A program made the translations under genes and the position numbers. Below, one piece after another: positions 25,244 to 33,686 of a DNA stretch of 38,910 bases (position 1 is the stretch's first letter; each line of letters starts with the position of its first letter). Source of the stretch: Pedobacter borealis DSM 19626 (lineage in GTDB: Bacteria > Bacteroidota > Bacteroidia > Sphingobacteriales > Sphingobacteriaceae). The stretch is from contig NZ_JAUG01000063.1 in the NCBI RefSeq assembly GCF_000708285.2, forward strand, positions 1 to 38,910. Reading direction: 5' to 3'. Below the pieces are notes generated by a model. It saw nothing but the letters and a program-made list of their open reading frames with translations, made no database searches and was not told the origin of the DNA.

Positions 25244-26548
25244 TTAAGAATTTAAATATTCCCTAATCACGTTTGCAATATAATCATAATGTGACTCATT
25301 TAATCCTGGCCATACGCCCAACCAAAACGATTGGTTCATAATAATATCGGTATTTTTCAAATCTCCGATAGTACGGTGTTGAATGCCCGCATAGGCTGGT
25401 TGCCTTAGTAGATTGCCCGCAAACAATAATCGTGTCCCAATTTTCTTTTCTTCCAGATGTTGTACTAACATATGTCTATCATTAGAATCGCCATCTCTTA
25501 GTGTAAGTAAAAATCCAAACCATGAAGGATCCGAATTAGGAGTAGGTTCAGGTAAGATAAAAATCTCTTCGAACTCTTTCATTCTTTGATACAATGCTGC
25601 ATAATTTTCTCTCCTACGCTGTACAAAATGATCGATTTTTTTGATCTGAGAAACCCCAAAAGCGGCTTGCATATCAGTCACTTTCAAGTTAAACCCGATA
25701 TGCGAATAGGTATACTTATGATCATAGCCATAAGGTAGGGAGCCTAACTGCTGCCCAAACCTACATCCGCAAGTATTATCTTTTCCAGGTTCACAATAAC
25801 AATCTCTTCCCCAATCTCTAAAACTTTCTGCAAGTTTGGCTAGTTCTGGATTATTGATGAGCACTGCACCACCTTCGCCCATTGTGATGTGGTGTGCGGG
25901 GTAAAAAGAGAAAGTAGAAATATCACCGAATGTACCCGTTTTCTTGCCTTTATAAGTTGCACCTAGAGAATCGCAATCATCTTCTACTACCCATAGATTA
26001 TATTTCTTAGCTACCCTCATTACTTCATCCAAATCAAAAGGATTACCCAAAGAGTGAGCAATCATAATTGCCTTGGTTTTTGGTGAAACAGCTTTCTCGA
26101 TATCTTCAGACAAGACATTGTGCGTGGCAATATCCACATCTACAAATACAGGAATAGCACCAAATTGAATTAATGGGTTCACTGTAGTTGGAAATCCAGC
26201 GGCAACGGTGATAACCTCATCTCCTGGTTTAATAGCTCTATCGCCTAACTTAGGTGATGTTAAGGCATAAAAAGCAACTAAGTTTGCTGAAGAACCTGAA
26301 TTTACTAATAGTGCTTTATTGGCTCCAAAATACTGCGCAAACTCATACTCGAATTGGTTAGAAAATCTTCCAGCAGTTAGCCATCCATCTAGTGTAGCCT
26401 CCACGCCCAATAATATATCATCTTCATCCAATACCTTACCGGTAACTGGAATGTAATTCTGACCTGGTACAATAACTTGTGTAGTTTTTTGCCTTGCAAT
26501 TTCACGCAAGGCTTTCTCCAAATTGGAATCAGTAATATTTTTTAACAT
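25244..26548 (-). CDS. rfbH: CDP-6-deoxy-4-hexulose 3-dehydrase (E1), RfbH/AscC/DdhC
   Basis: 434 residues, very close to the family's length. PMP-dependent, [2Fe-2S] enzyme that with a reductase removes the 3-hydroxyl of CDP-4-keto-6-deoxyglucose. It has the aminotransferase fold, but the PLP lysine is replaced by histidine in SFYPAHHITMGEGG (His219-His220), the hallmark of E1. Cluster cysteines match C-x57-C-x-C-x7-C exactly (C192, C250, C252, C260). Product: CDP-3,6-dideoxy-4-keto-D-glucose, the substrate for simple 3,6-dideoxyhexose synthases or YerE-like enzymes. Follows the ThDP enzyme gene after about 30 bases; the electron partner is probably the reductase at the head of the module. 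Confidence 0.95.
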   Translation of the reverse strand: MLKNITDSNLEKALREIARQKTTQVIVPGQNYIPVTGKVLDEDDILLGVEATLDGWLTAGRFSNQFEYEFAQYFGANKALLVNSGSSANLVAFYALTSPKLGDRAIKPGDEVITVAAGFPTTVNPLIQFGAIPVFVDVDIATHNVLSEDIEKAVSPKTKAIMIAHSLGNPFDLDEVMRVAKKYNLWVVEDDCDSLGATYKGKKTGTFGDISTFSFYPAHHITMGEGGAVLINNPELAKLAESFRDWGRDCYCEPGKDNTCGCRFGQQLGSLPYGYDHKYTYSHIGFNLKVTDMQAAFGVSQIKKIDHFVQRRRENYAALYQRMKEFEEIFILPEPTPNSDPSWFGFLLTLRDGDSNDRHMLVQHLEEKKIGTRLLFAGNLLRQPAYAGIQHRTIGDLKNTDIIMNQSFWLGVWPGLNESHYDYIANVIREYLNS

Positions 26549-26581
26549 AATGTTTTGTATAGTAAAAATCTTTAATGTTTA

Positions 26582-28300
26582 TTAAGTTCCCTCCATCTCT
26601 ATTGGCTTGGAGAAAGGCTCCATTTCGGTAATGGGTTTACCAAATGCGATTTTAGGGTAAGTATTAGTATGTGGATCAATCATCAGTTGAAGCAATTTAG
26701 GCTTCATGGCATTTTCGCCCTCCCAAAGCCACTGATTGGCAGAATCAAATTCACTTTCATCAGAGATGGTTAACGCATCAATTCCGTAAGCCATTGCCAC
26801 TTTTGAAAAGTCCGGGGCATCATACCCCCAATAGGTAGATTGATACCTGGATTCAAAATAACTATCCTGAAACTGTCTGATCATTCCCAGTGTTCTGTTA
26901 TTTAACACCACAATTTTAATAGGGAGATTATTTCTAACAATAGTCTGTAACTCCTGAATATTAATCTGCATACAACCATCACCTACCAACACCACAACAG
27001 GTTGTTTTTCCAGCGCAATGCAAGCTCCTATACCCGCAGGCAGAGAAAAACCCATTGCACCCATGCCGCCTGAGGTTAAAAAATGTTGCCCCTTAAGTAT
27101 CTCTAATGACTGCGCCGCCCACATCTGATGACTACCAACATCTGCCAAATAAGCTTTAGCAAAATTGTTTCCCTTAGAGAGCGCATGCATAAATTTATTC
27201 GGATTTATCCCTTTTGGTTCCAGCTCCTTTTCATCGGGCCACTGTAATCTCAAGTCATTGATATGACGGAGCCAATTGTTATGCTGATCAAATTGAATTG
27301 AAGAGGTATGATTCGTAAAACGCTGCAAGAAAGTTCCCAATTCAGAAACAATAGCTATGCAATTTTTCACTCTATTGTTAATCTCACCTGCCTCACAATC
27401 AATATGGTATATTCTTCTATTTTCGATAAACTTAGTATCTGCTCCCGTCTGCCTAATATCTAATCTGCTCCCAAGAACAATAACTAAATCACTTTCTCCA
27501 AATGCTATGTTTGCCCAACGATTACCATAGCTTCCAATGAAACCAACCCGTAATGGATCATCAAATGAGATTGTATCAAGGCCTAGCAAAGTGGTGATAA
27601 CGGGCACCTTGGTTTTACTTACAAACTGATCAAACAGTTCTTGACTTTGGGAGGCCTTAATTCCTCTACCCGCCAGAATTAGTGGCCTTTCTGCATTTTT
27701 AATGTCTTCAATTAATTGATCAAGTATTTGCTCAGGTATTGCAGTATCCTCTTTAACATTGTAAATAGTATTCTTAACCTCAATCTGAGTCCTTTGAACA
27801 TCCATAGGGATATCAATGAGAACCGGTCCGGGTCTGCCTTCGCAAGCTAAGTAAAATGCCTGTTCTAAAATATCTTCTAAATCATTGGGCTCATTAACCA
27901 GAAAACTTGCTTTAGTAATCGGTTTAGCCATCGTTACAATGTCCGTCTCTTGAAAACCTAACTGTCTGATTTCTCGATCACCCTTTTGCTCATGCCTATT
28001 TACTTGCCCCGTGATAAAAATTGCTGGGGTAGAATCAAAAAAGCAACTTCCAATACCGGTTAATAAATTAGTTGCACCTGGCCCACTTGTAGCCATTGCT
28101 ACTCCGGGTAAACCAGTGATGCGACCATAACCCTCAGCTGCGAATGCGGCAGATTGTTCATGGTGCATGGTTACAATTTTTATCTTGGTTGTTTGATATA
28201 GAGAATCCAAAATATGCGTAATCATACCGCCAGATAACTCAAATACCGTTTGAATACCCTTTTTCTCTAAGAAACTAGCAATAAAGTCTGATGCTTTCAT
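26582..28300 (-). CDS. Acetolactate-synthase-like ThDP enzyme, probable YerE-type sugar C2-transferase
   Basis: 572 residues in the three-domain order of acetohydroxyacid synthases. N-terminal pyrimidine-binding domain with catalytic Glu48 (MHHEQSAAF) and TSGPGATN; central domain with LAGRGIKAS and VLGSRLDIRQ; C-terminal ThDP-binding GDGCMQINIQEL (440-451) to VVLNN. Not a housekeeping IlvB: it lies between CDP-dideoxysugar genes and has no small-subunit gene beside it. The matching precedent is YerE of yersiniose biosynthesis, which decarboxylates pyruvate and adds the two-carbon unit to C4 of CDP-3,6-dideoxy-4-keto-glucose. Function here is inferred from family plus context. Start overlaps the SDR stop by four bases (ATGA). 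Confidence 0.82.
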   Translation of the reverse strand: MKASDFIASFLEKKGIQTVFELSGGMITHILDSLYQTTKIKIVTMHHEQSAAFAAEGYGRITGLPGVAMATSGPGATNLLTGIGSCFFDSTPAIFITGQVNRHEQKGDREIRQLGFQETDIVTMAKPITKASFLVNEPNDLEDILEQAFYLACEGRPGPVLIDIPMDVQRTQIEVKNTIYNVKEDTAIPEQILDQLIEDIKNAERPLILAGRGIKASQSQELFDQFVSKTKVPVITTLLGLDTISFDDPLRVGFIGSYGNRWANIAFGESDLVIVLGSRLDIRQTGADTKFIENRRIYHIDCEAGEINNRVKNCIAIVSELGTFLQRFTNHTSSIQFDQHNNWLRHINDLRLQWPDEKELEPKGINPNKFMHALSKGNNFAKAYLADVGSHQMWAAQSLEILKGQHFLTSGGMGAMGFSLPAGIGACIALEKQPVVVLVGDGCMQINIQELQTIVRNNLPIKIVVLNNRTLGMIRQFQDSYFESRYQSTYWGYDAPDFSKVAMAYGIDALTISDESEFDSANQWLWEGENAMKPKLLQLMIDPHTNTYPKIAFGKPITEMEPFSKPIEMEGT

Positions 28301-29220
28301 TTTGAGTTACTATTTAAAGTGTAATAACCTATTGTTTTTTGCAAAGCTACCTCAAAATTTGCTAGGTTAGGTAGCTTAATTTGTGCGGAGAGCTTTGAGA
28401 TATCTCCTTCAATATGCATCGATTGGTTTTCGCGATAGGGCAAAACGCCAAAATTCAATTTAAAATCGCTGTTAACTCGGTCTCTGATCAACTCTAAAAG
28501 AGCCTTTAACGAATGGACTTCATTAGAAGAAATATTGTAAATGCCCGAAAGAATTGGCTGTTCTATTATGACCTTTACAATCGCTGAAAAATCAGGGGCA
28601 TATAAATAAGCGTACCGCTGCTCTCCACCTGTTAAATCCATTTCCATTTCAGTTTTCATTCTACGCACCAGCGATGGAATTAACCAATTATCACCTTCCA
28701 TTGCCCCAAAAACCGAAAACACTCGAAGCCAAACCCAGTTAATACAATTTTCTTCACAAAAAGTTTGTACAATTTGTAAAGAGGCACTTTTAATGGCTCC
28801 ATAAGCGCCTTTCGGTTGAATAGGTTGTTCTTCCGAAACTTTTGCATGGAGAACACCATATTCTGCCTGAGAACCCAGAAAAATAAATTTGCTTAAGGCT
28901 ACTTCTTTTGAAATTTCCAGCAATTGGATCAAGAAACTAATGTTGCTGGCTTGTTCAGTCCAACTCTCTCTCTGTTTAGCTTCAACCCCGCTCCAAGCGC
29001 AATGCACCATTACCGACGGCGCTAATTCCCTAAGTCTATCTTCCCAGTTACCTTGATCATCTAAATCTACCCATAGCACTTCACCTTTGAAATCTTGGCA
29101 TCTCCAAGTATCGGAAGTTACTCTTTTGAGCCCAATTACTTGAATACCCGCAGCAGATAACACTCGTGCTAAATGGGAGCCTAAAAATCCAGTGATGCCA
29201 GTGATTAAAACTTTAAGCAT
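28297..29220 (-). CDS. NAD(P)-dependent SDR reductase, possible YerF-type step
   Basis: 307-residue extended SDR: NAD-binding GITGFLGSH (8-16), Ser117 in FLGSQAEYG, Tyr140-x3-Lys144 (YGAIKS). Located between rfbG and the YerE-like gene. Two readings are plausible. It may reduce the side-chain ketone of the 4-C-acetyl sugar after two-carbon transfer, as YerF does. Alternatively it may reduce the 4-keto group directly, as abequose/paratose synthases do. The presence of the ThDP gene favours the first. Overlaps rfbG's end by eight bases, so it belongs to the same transcript. Confidence 0.75.
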   Translation of the reverse strand: MLKVLITGITGFLGSHLARVLSAAGIQVIGLKRVTSDTWRCQDFKGEVLWVDLDDQGNWEDRLRELAPSVMVHCAWSGVEAKQRESWTEQASNISFLIQLLEISKEVALSKFIFLGSQAEYGVLHAKVSEEQPIQPKGAYGAIKSASLQIVQTFCEENCINWVWLRVFSVFGAMEGDNWLIPSLVRRMKTEMEMDLTGGEQRYAYLYAPDFSAIVKVIIEQPILSGIYNISSNEVHSLKALLELIRDRVNSDFKLNFGVLPYRENQSMHIEGDISKLSAQIKLPNLANFEVALQKTIGYYTLNSNSK

Positions 29221-30292
29221 TGATATAATCTAAAATTTGCTTTTCAGTAAACGCATTAATTCCGGTTCTATCCGATTCAAAAACTCTATACCAACTGATG
29301 GTTTGTTGTACGGCGTTGTTAGCGTTTAATTTTGGTTTCCATGAAAGCGCTTTGATAGCCTTACTGATATCAAGCTTTAAAAGGCCAGCCTCATGGGGTT
29401 GGTTCTCCGATTGTTGGACACGGTATGCCCCATTTCCCCAACTTTCAATAGCAAGTTTTAACATTTCAGAAACTGGCAGTGCATCTGTGGTATAAGGGCC
29501 AAAATTAAATGCATCGCTAAACATTAAGGGATCTTTCAGCAATCGAGTTCCCAATAATAGATAAGCCACAATTGGTTCTAAAACGTGTTGCCATGGCCTT
29601 ACTGAATTAGGATTACGAATGATTATTTCTTCGTTTTTGGATAATGCCTTGGCAATGTCGGGTATTAATCTATCTTTCGACCAATCTCCACCTCCTATAA
29701 CGTTTCCTGCCCTACCCACAGCAATTCCTTTTTGATGACAATCAAATTTGGCAACATTAAAGAAAGAATTGCGATAAGAATCGATAACCAGCTCTGTACA
29801 AGCTTTACTTGCGCTGTAGGGATCATAACCGCCTAAACGATCATTTTCTCTGTAAGGGTACTCCCATTCATTATTATGATATACTTTATCAGTAGTGACT
29901 AACACGATAGTACAAGGCTTTTCTAATAAACGTACTGCATCTAAAACATTAGCTGTACCAATAGCGTTTACCTCGAAAGTTTCTGAAGGAATTTCATACG
30001 ATAATCTTACCAAAGGTTGAGCAGCCAAATGAAAGATAAAGTCTGGTTGAAAATCCAAGATAGATTTCTTCAATACTTCACGTTCTCTTAAATCTGCTAT
30101 TACAGATTCACATATTTGGCTACCATTTATCAAGTTATATAAATCTTCTTCTGTTTGCGGAGCCAGCGCATAACCTTTAACATCGGCACCTAAAAGATTT
30201 AATGTTTTAAGCATCCAGGCTCCCTTAAATCCTGTATGCCCAGTTAGGAAAACCTTTTTTCCCTGGTATATCCTTTTTAGTTCATCAAACAT
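29213..30292 (-). CDS. rfbG: CDP-glucose 4,6-dehydratase
   Basis: 359 residues, standard length. Extended SDR with GHTGFKGAW (18-26), TTDK (133-136) and Tyr159-x3-Lys163 (DPYSASK). It converts CDP-D-glucose to CDP-4-keto-6-deoxy-D-glucose. Further family words: HLAAQPLVRLSYE, GRAGNVIGGGDWSKDRLIPD and RPWQHVLEP. One base separates it from rfbF, so they are almost certainly co-transcribed and act in sequence. Complete. Confidence 0.96.
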   Translation of the reverse strand: MFDELKRIYQGKKVFLTGHTGFKGAWMLKTLNLLGADVKGYALAPQTEEDLYNLINGSQICESVIADLREREVLKKSILDFQPDFIFHLAAQPLVRLSYEIPSETFEVNAIGTANVLDAVRLLEKPCTIVLVTTDKVYHNNEWEYPYRENDRLGGYDPYSASKACTELVIDSYRNSFFNVAKFDCHQKGIAVGRAGNVIGGGDWSKDRLIPDIAKALSKNEEIIIRNPNSVRPWQHVLEPIVAYLLLGTRLLKDPLMFSDAFNFGPYTTDALPVSEMLKLAIESWGNGAYRVQQSENQPHEAGLLKLDISKAIKALSWKPKLNANNAVQQTISWYRVFESDRTGINAFTEKQILDYINA

Positions 30293-30293
30293 A

Positions 30294-31070
30294 CTACCAG
30301 ATTTTCCATTTAGCCTGACCAGTAGACCAAAGCTGTTCTAACTCAATTCTATCTCGCAAAGCGTCCATCGGTTTCCAAAAACCCGAATGCTTGAAAGCTG
30401 CCAGCTGTCCATCATTTGCGATTTCCTTCAACGGAACATTCTCCCATTGAATATCATCCATATCTCCTTCTAAGTATTTAAAGATACCTGGTTCTAGTAC
30501 AAAAAAGCCTCCATTAATCCACATTCCATCACCCTGTGGTTTTTCTACGAAGTGGTTCACTGTTCCATCAGCTTCCATTTCAATATTCCCAAATCTTCCT
30601 GGGGTTTGAATACTTGTCAAAGTGGCTAGTTTATTATGATTTTTGTGGAATTCAACCAACTTATTAATATCTATGTCGGCAACACCATCGCCATAGGTAA
30701 GCATGAAAGTTTCTCCATCAACGTATTTTTGAATCTTTTTGATACGTCCTGCAGTGTTTGTTTTTAAACCAGTGTCTACTAAAGTAACTTTAAAAGACTC
30801 TGAGTTAGAAAAATGTACATCCACCTTGTTTTTTTCAATATCAATCGATACATCTGAATTATAAAGGTAGTAGTTTAAAAAATATTCCTTGATACTTTGT
30901 GCCTTATAGCCTAAACACAATACAAAATCATTATAACCATAGGCTTCGTAAATTTTCATGATGTGCCACAGAATAGGCTTACCGCCAATTTCTACCATGG
31001 GTTTTGGGCGAGCTTCAGTCTCTTCCATTAATCGGGTACCTAGACCTCCGGCAAGTATTACTACCTTCAT
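30294..31070 (-). CDS. rfbF: Glucose-1-phosphate cytidylyltransferase
   Basis: 258 residues. Sugar-nucleotide transferase fold with signature LAGGLGTRL (6-14), RPKPMVEIGGKPILWHIMK and metal-binding YGDGVADID. Makes CDP-glucose from CTP and glucose-1-phosphate, the entry into the CDP-dideoxyhexose branch. The family segments QTPGRFGNIE and WINGGFFVLEP, and the end W(K)PMDALRD...E..W, match RfbF rather than RmlA or GalU. Eleven bases after the reductase gene. Confidence 0.97.
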   Translation of the reverse strand: MKVVILAGGLGTRLMEETEARPKPMVEIGGKPILWHIMKIYEAYGYNDFVLCLGYKAQSIKEYFLNYYLYNSDVSIDIEKNKVDVHFSNSESFKVTLVDTGLKTNTAGRIKKIQKYVDGETFMLTYGDGVADIDINKLVEFHKNHNKLATLTSIQTPGRFGNIEMEADGTVNHFVEKPQGDGMWINGGFFVLEPGIFKYLEGDMDDIQWENVPLKEIANDGQLAAFKHSGFWKPMDALRDRIELEQLWSTGQAKWKIW

Positions 31071-31081
31071 AAATTCTCTAT

Positions 31082-32110
31082 TTATATTTCTATATGAACA
31101 TTATCAGTTAAAGGATGCGTACAGCAAAGTAAAAACTCATCTTCATTAAGATCCTCTCTTACTTTACTTAGGCCGATCATCTTAGCTTCACCTCGGGTAA
31201 GCTTTCCCTTACAAGTGCTACAATTCCCTGTCTGGCAAGAATAGGGTAACTCCAGGTCAGCATCCAATGCAGCTTCCAAAATGCTTTTGCCCTTGGTTAC
31301 TTCAATATGGTGTTCTTTTCCCTCAAATTGAATTTGGATATTTTGTGTATGTATATTTTTGAAATCTGCAGGATTTTTAACCAATTCAAAATCCTCTGAA
31401 AATATGTTGTTATCAGAAATATCAAATTCTTTTAAAGCCAATTTAACAGATTCCTTTAATCCAACTGGGCCGCAAATATAGTGTTTAGCATCCTTAGGTA
31501 AATTAAATTGTTGAAGAATCTCAATAGCTTTTTTCTTGTCAATTCTTCCTTCTACAACATTTTGTACACTCTGGCTAATGCGCAACTTCGTATGAAAATG
31601 TTTGACAATAAATCGCTTAGGATAATCTGCTAAAAACTGTTCAATTTGATTTAAAAAAATAGTGCTTTCGTGATTTCTGTTGCCATAAAACAAATGTACT
31701 TTATATATTTCCGATGTAGCCAGTATCTCTTTTGCCAACGATATCAGTGGGGTTATTCCACTTCCAACACCCCAAAGAAAGATATCTGAGTTTTGGTTTT
31801 CACAGGTAAAATCACCCATGGGCTGTATTACTTCAATACTATCACCTACTGATACTACATCATGAATATGATTCGAAACAATCCCATTCAGCACTCTTTT
31901 AATTGTTACCTCTAAATGTTGATCTGTAGCTGGTGCAGAAGAAAAAGAATAAGGCCGGATGTAGCGTCGCCCGTTGATTCTAAAAGACAACGTAAGATAT
32001 TGCCCAGCTTGATATTTAATCTTTTTCAACCCAGGTTGCTTGAAACAAAGTGTAATAGTATCTTTTGTTTCTTTTTTTATATCGTGAACTTTTAAAGTAT
32101 AATTTTTCAT
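31082..32110 (-). CDS. FAD/NAD(P)H reductase with C-terminal [2Fe-2S] ferredoxin domain, probable E3 partner
   Basis: 342 residues. Domain order is FAD-binding (RPYSFSSAP, 52-60), NAD(P)H-binding (GVGSGITP, 114-121; CGP, 213-215), then a plant-type ferredoxin with Cys292-x4-Cys297-x2-Cys300 and Cys329/330. In enterobacterial E3 (AscD/DdhD/RfbI) the ferredoxin is at the N-terminus; this order is that of PaaE/Hmp-like reductases. As first gene of a run ending in rfbH, and with no other electron donor in the locus, it most likely reduces E1. The 169-base gap upstream suggests the module may have its own transcription start, though no perfect -7 box was found there. A PaaE-like role elsewhere cannot be excluded. 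Confidence 0.85.
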   Translation of the reverse strand: MKNYTLKVHDIKKETKDTITLCFKQPGLKKIKYQAGQYLTLSFRINGRRYIRPYSFSSAPATDQHLEVTIKRVLNGIVSNHIHDVVSVGDSIEVIQPMGDFTCENQNSDIFLWGVGSGITPLISLAKEILATSEIYKVHLFYGNRNHESTIFLNQIEQFLADYPKRFIVKHFHTKLRISQSVQNVVEGRIDKKKAIEILQQFNLPKDAKHYICGPVGLKESVKLALKEFDISDNNIFSEDFELVKNPADFKNIHTQNIQIQFEGKEHHIEVTKGKSILEAALDADLELPYSCQTGNCSTCKGKLTRGEAKMIGLSKVREDLNEDEFLLCCTHPLTDNVHIEI

Positions 32111-32279
32111 TTAGATTACTTTAAAAAACACTAAAAGTTATTCCTGTCTTCATTTTATTTATAAGTTATGGGTTGTCTGTCTTCGGTTACTCATTTCTGT
32201 TAATTTTAAAATAGCGACATCGTTTTTATAAAATTGCATCGAGCTTTGGTTGTCAATTTAAAAGCTTTAATATTTTTGA

Positions 32280-33638
32280 TTAATCACCATTTACTATCCA
32301 ATAACCGTTACTATCAGAACCTACGCGTTCTATTACGCCGTTCTTTTTTAAAAGTTCAAGATCTCTGGCGATAGTCCTTCTCACAACACCTATTGAATTA
32401 GCCATCTCAATAGTTGTAATTTTCTTATTCTTTTTCATCAATTCAACAATATGCCTACGTCTATTATCTGTGACATTATCTGTGACATTATCTGTGACAT
32501 TATCTGTGACATTATCCTCAACCAATCTCACTCGTTGTTTTGTATAACTTAAGACAGCTAAAAAACCATTTGGTATTTCTTCAAGCTCCATTTTCATTGT
32601 TGGATATTTCTTGAGTTCTTTACGGATCCGTACAAAACCACTGCCATATTTTTCGATATCACCTGTTAAATAAAACGCTTCGGCAATTAATTTATTCCGG
32701 GTATTAGCTTGGTAATTATCTTTTATCAATTCCGCAACGGTTAGATTCCCGTAAAGCATTCCGGGATTATAAAAGCTAATCTTATTGTCAAATATTTTAA
32801 CTTGTATGTCTATGGGACTCATATAATCCCTGTGAATAATCGCATTGAGTACAATTTCCCGTAAAGCAGGCAAAGGGTACTCAAAAATTTCTGTACGCTG
32901 AGTCGGCATTCCTGTTATTTCAAAAGCAACCTTAATATGACTGATGAGATAACGCATGGTCTCTTCTACAACCTCAAACAAAGTTCCATTGAGCATCTTG
33001 TCATCGATAATCATGGAAGGCGTTTTAAAACGTCCTAAATGAACATTATACCCTATTGCTTGATTTGAAAACAACAACCAAGCTGCATTAGTAATTCCTT
33101 TAGCGCCAACCAATTTTAACTTTTGCAGATTTTCCATCCAACTGCCTTCCAATTTGAATCGCCCTGTAGCATTTACCTTTTCAATAAATGCGATCACCTT
33201 AGGTTCGTCTAAATCCTCCAAACTTCCTCCATGTCTAGGATAGGAATCCCAAGAAAGCTGCAACGACTGTAAACTCAAATTCGTTATTTCGAATGCCGAA
33301 AGCTGATGGTTGGAATTATTTACCCGTTGGTAATACCTTCCTTTAAATGCCACCGGCTTAACCGGGAATTCATGAACAGTTATACCAATTACTTCCTTGC
33401 CATGAATAGTTTCGATCTCAATATCGGCAATTATACTCGGTTGGGTTTTATTTTTTATTTCATTTATCCAATTTTGAATAGTTTCCTTGCCTATGGAAAA
33501 ATTAGAAACTGGTTTTCCTTTATCGTCCAAACCAACATATACCTTCCCTCCTTTGGTATTCACAAAAGCAGACAATGTTTCTATTGTAGCATCATTGAAA
33601 CTCGCTTTAAATTCTGTATGTTGGTTTTCTACAATCAT
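32280..33638 (-). CDS. AlbA_2/Schlafen-domain ATP-binding transcriptional regulator
   Basis: 452 residues. N-terminal AlbA_2 (divergent AAA_4/Schlafen-like) domain, about 5-115: EFKASFNDATIETLSAFVNT, GGKVYVGLDDKG and YYQRVNNSNHQLS. The middle carries a GHKL-ATPase-like part (about 230-340) with ALREIVLNAIIHRDY and YGSGFVRIRKEL. A linker of repeated TDNV units (375-392) leads to a C-terminal winged helix (393-452), including TTIEMANSIGVVRRTIARDLELLKK, split here as helix-turn-helix around 408-432. COG2865-type regulators have been linked to transcription control and stress; targets are unknown. Its place inside the locus, between wzz and the dideoxysugar module, could mean local regulation or a cargo insertion. 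Gap to wzz is 48 bases. Confidence 0.85.
   Translation of the reverse strand: MIVENQHTEFKASFNDATIETLSAFVNTKGGKVYVGLDDKGKPVSNFSIGKETIQNWINEIKNKTQPSIIADIEIETIHGKEVIGITVHEFPVKPVAFKGRYYQRVNNSNHQLSAFEITNLSLQSLQLSWDSYPRHGGSLEDLDEPKVIAFIEKVNATGRFKLEGSWMENLQKLKLVGAKGITNAAWLLFSNQAIGYNVHLGRFKTPSMIIDDKMLNGTLFEVVEETMRYLISHIKVAFEITGMPTQRTEIFEYPLPALREIVLNAIIHRDYMSPIDIQVKIFDNKISFYNPGMLYGNLTVAELIKDNYQANTRNKLIAEAFYLTGDIEKYGSGFVRIRKELKKYPTMKMELEEIPNGFLAVLSYTKQRVRLVEDNVTDNVTDNVTDNVTDNRRRHIVELMKKNKKITTIEMANSIGVVRRTIARDLELLKKNGVIERVGSDSNGYWIVNGD
32463..32516. repeat. In-frame 12-bp tandem repeat in the regulator gene
   Basis: The unit ATTATCTGTGAC (plus strand) is repeated four times without change, with a partial unit at the end; on the coding strand it encodes repeated D-N-V-T. 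As the unit is 12 bases, copy-number change by slippage would lengthen or shorten the linker between the ATPase part and the winged helix by four residues without a frameshift. Confidence 0.9.
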
Positions 33639-33686
33639 TATTATTTTTGATAACCTAATGCTGGAAATCTATAATCAAGCAACAAC

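Noticed and set aside
25244..26548. Ordinary DegT-type sugar aminotransferase
   Set aside because: The PLP lysine is replaced by histidine and the four cluster cysteines are present with exact E1 spacing.
26582..28300. Housekeeping acetolactate synthase (ilvB)
   Set aside because: No ilvN, ilvC or ilvD nearby; embedded by overlaps in a CDP-sugar gene run, which fits a YerE-type enzyme better.
32463..32516. CRISPR-like short repeats
   Set aside because: Units are 12 bases, directly adjacent without spacers, and in frame inside a gene.
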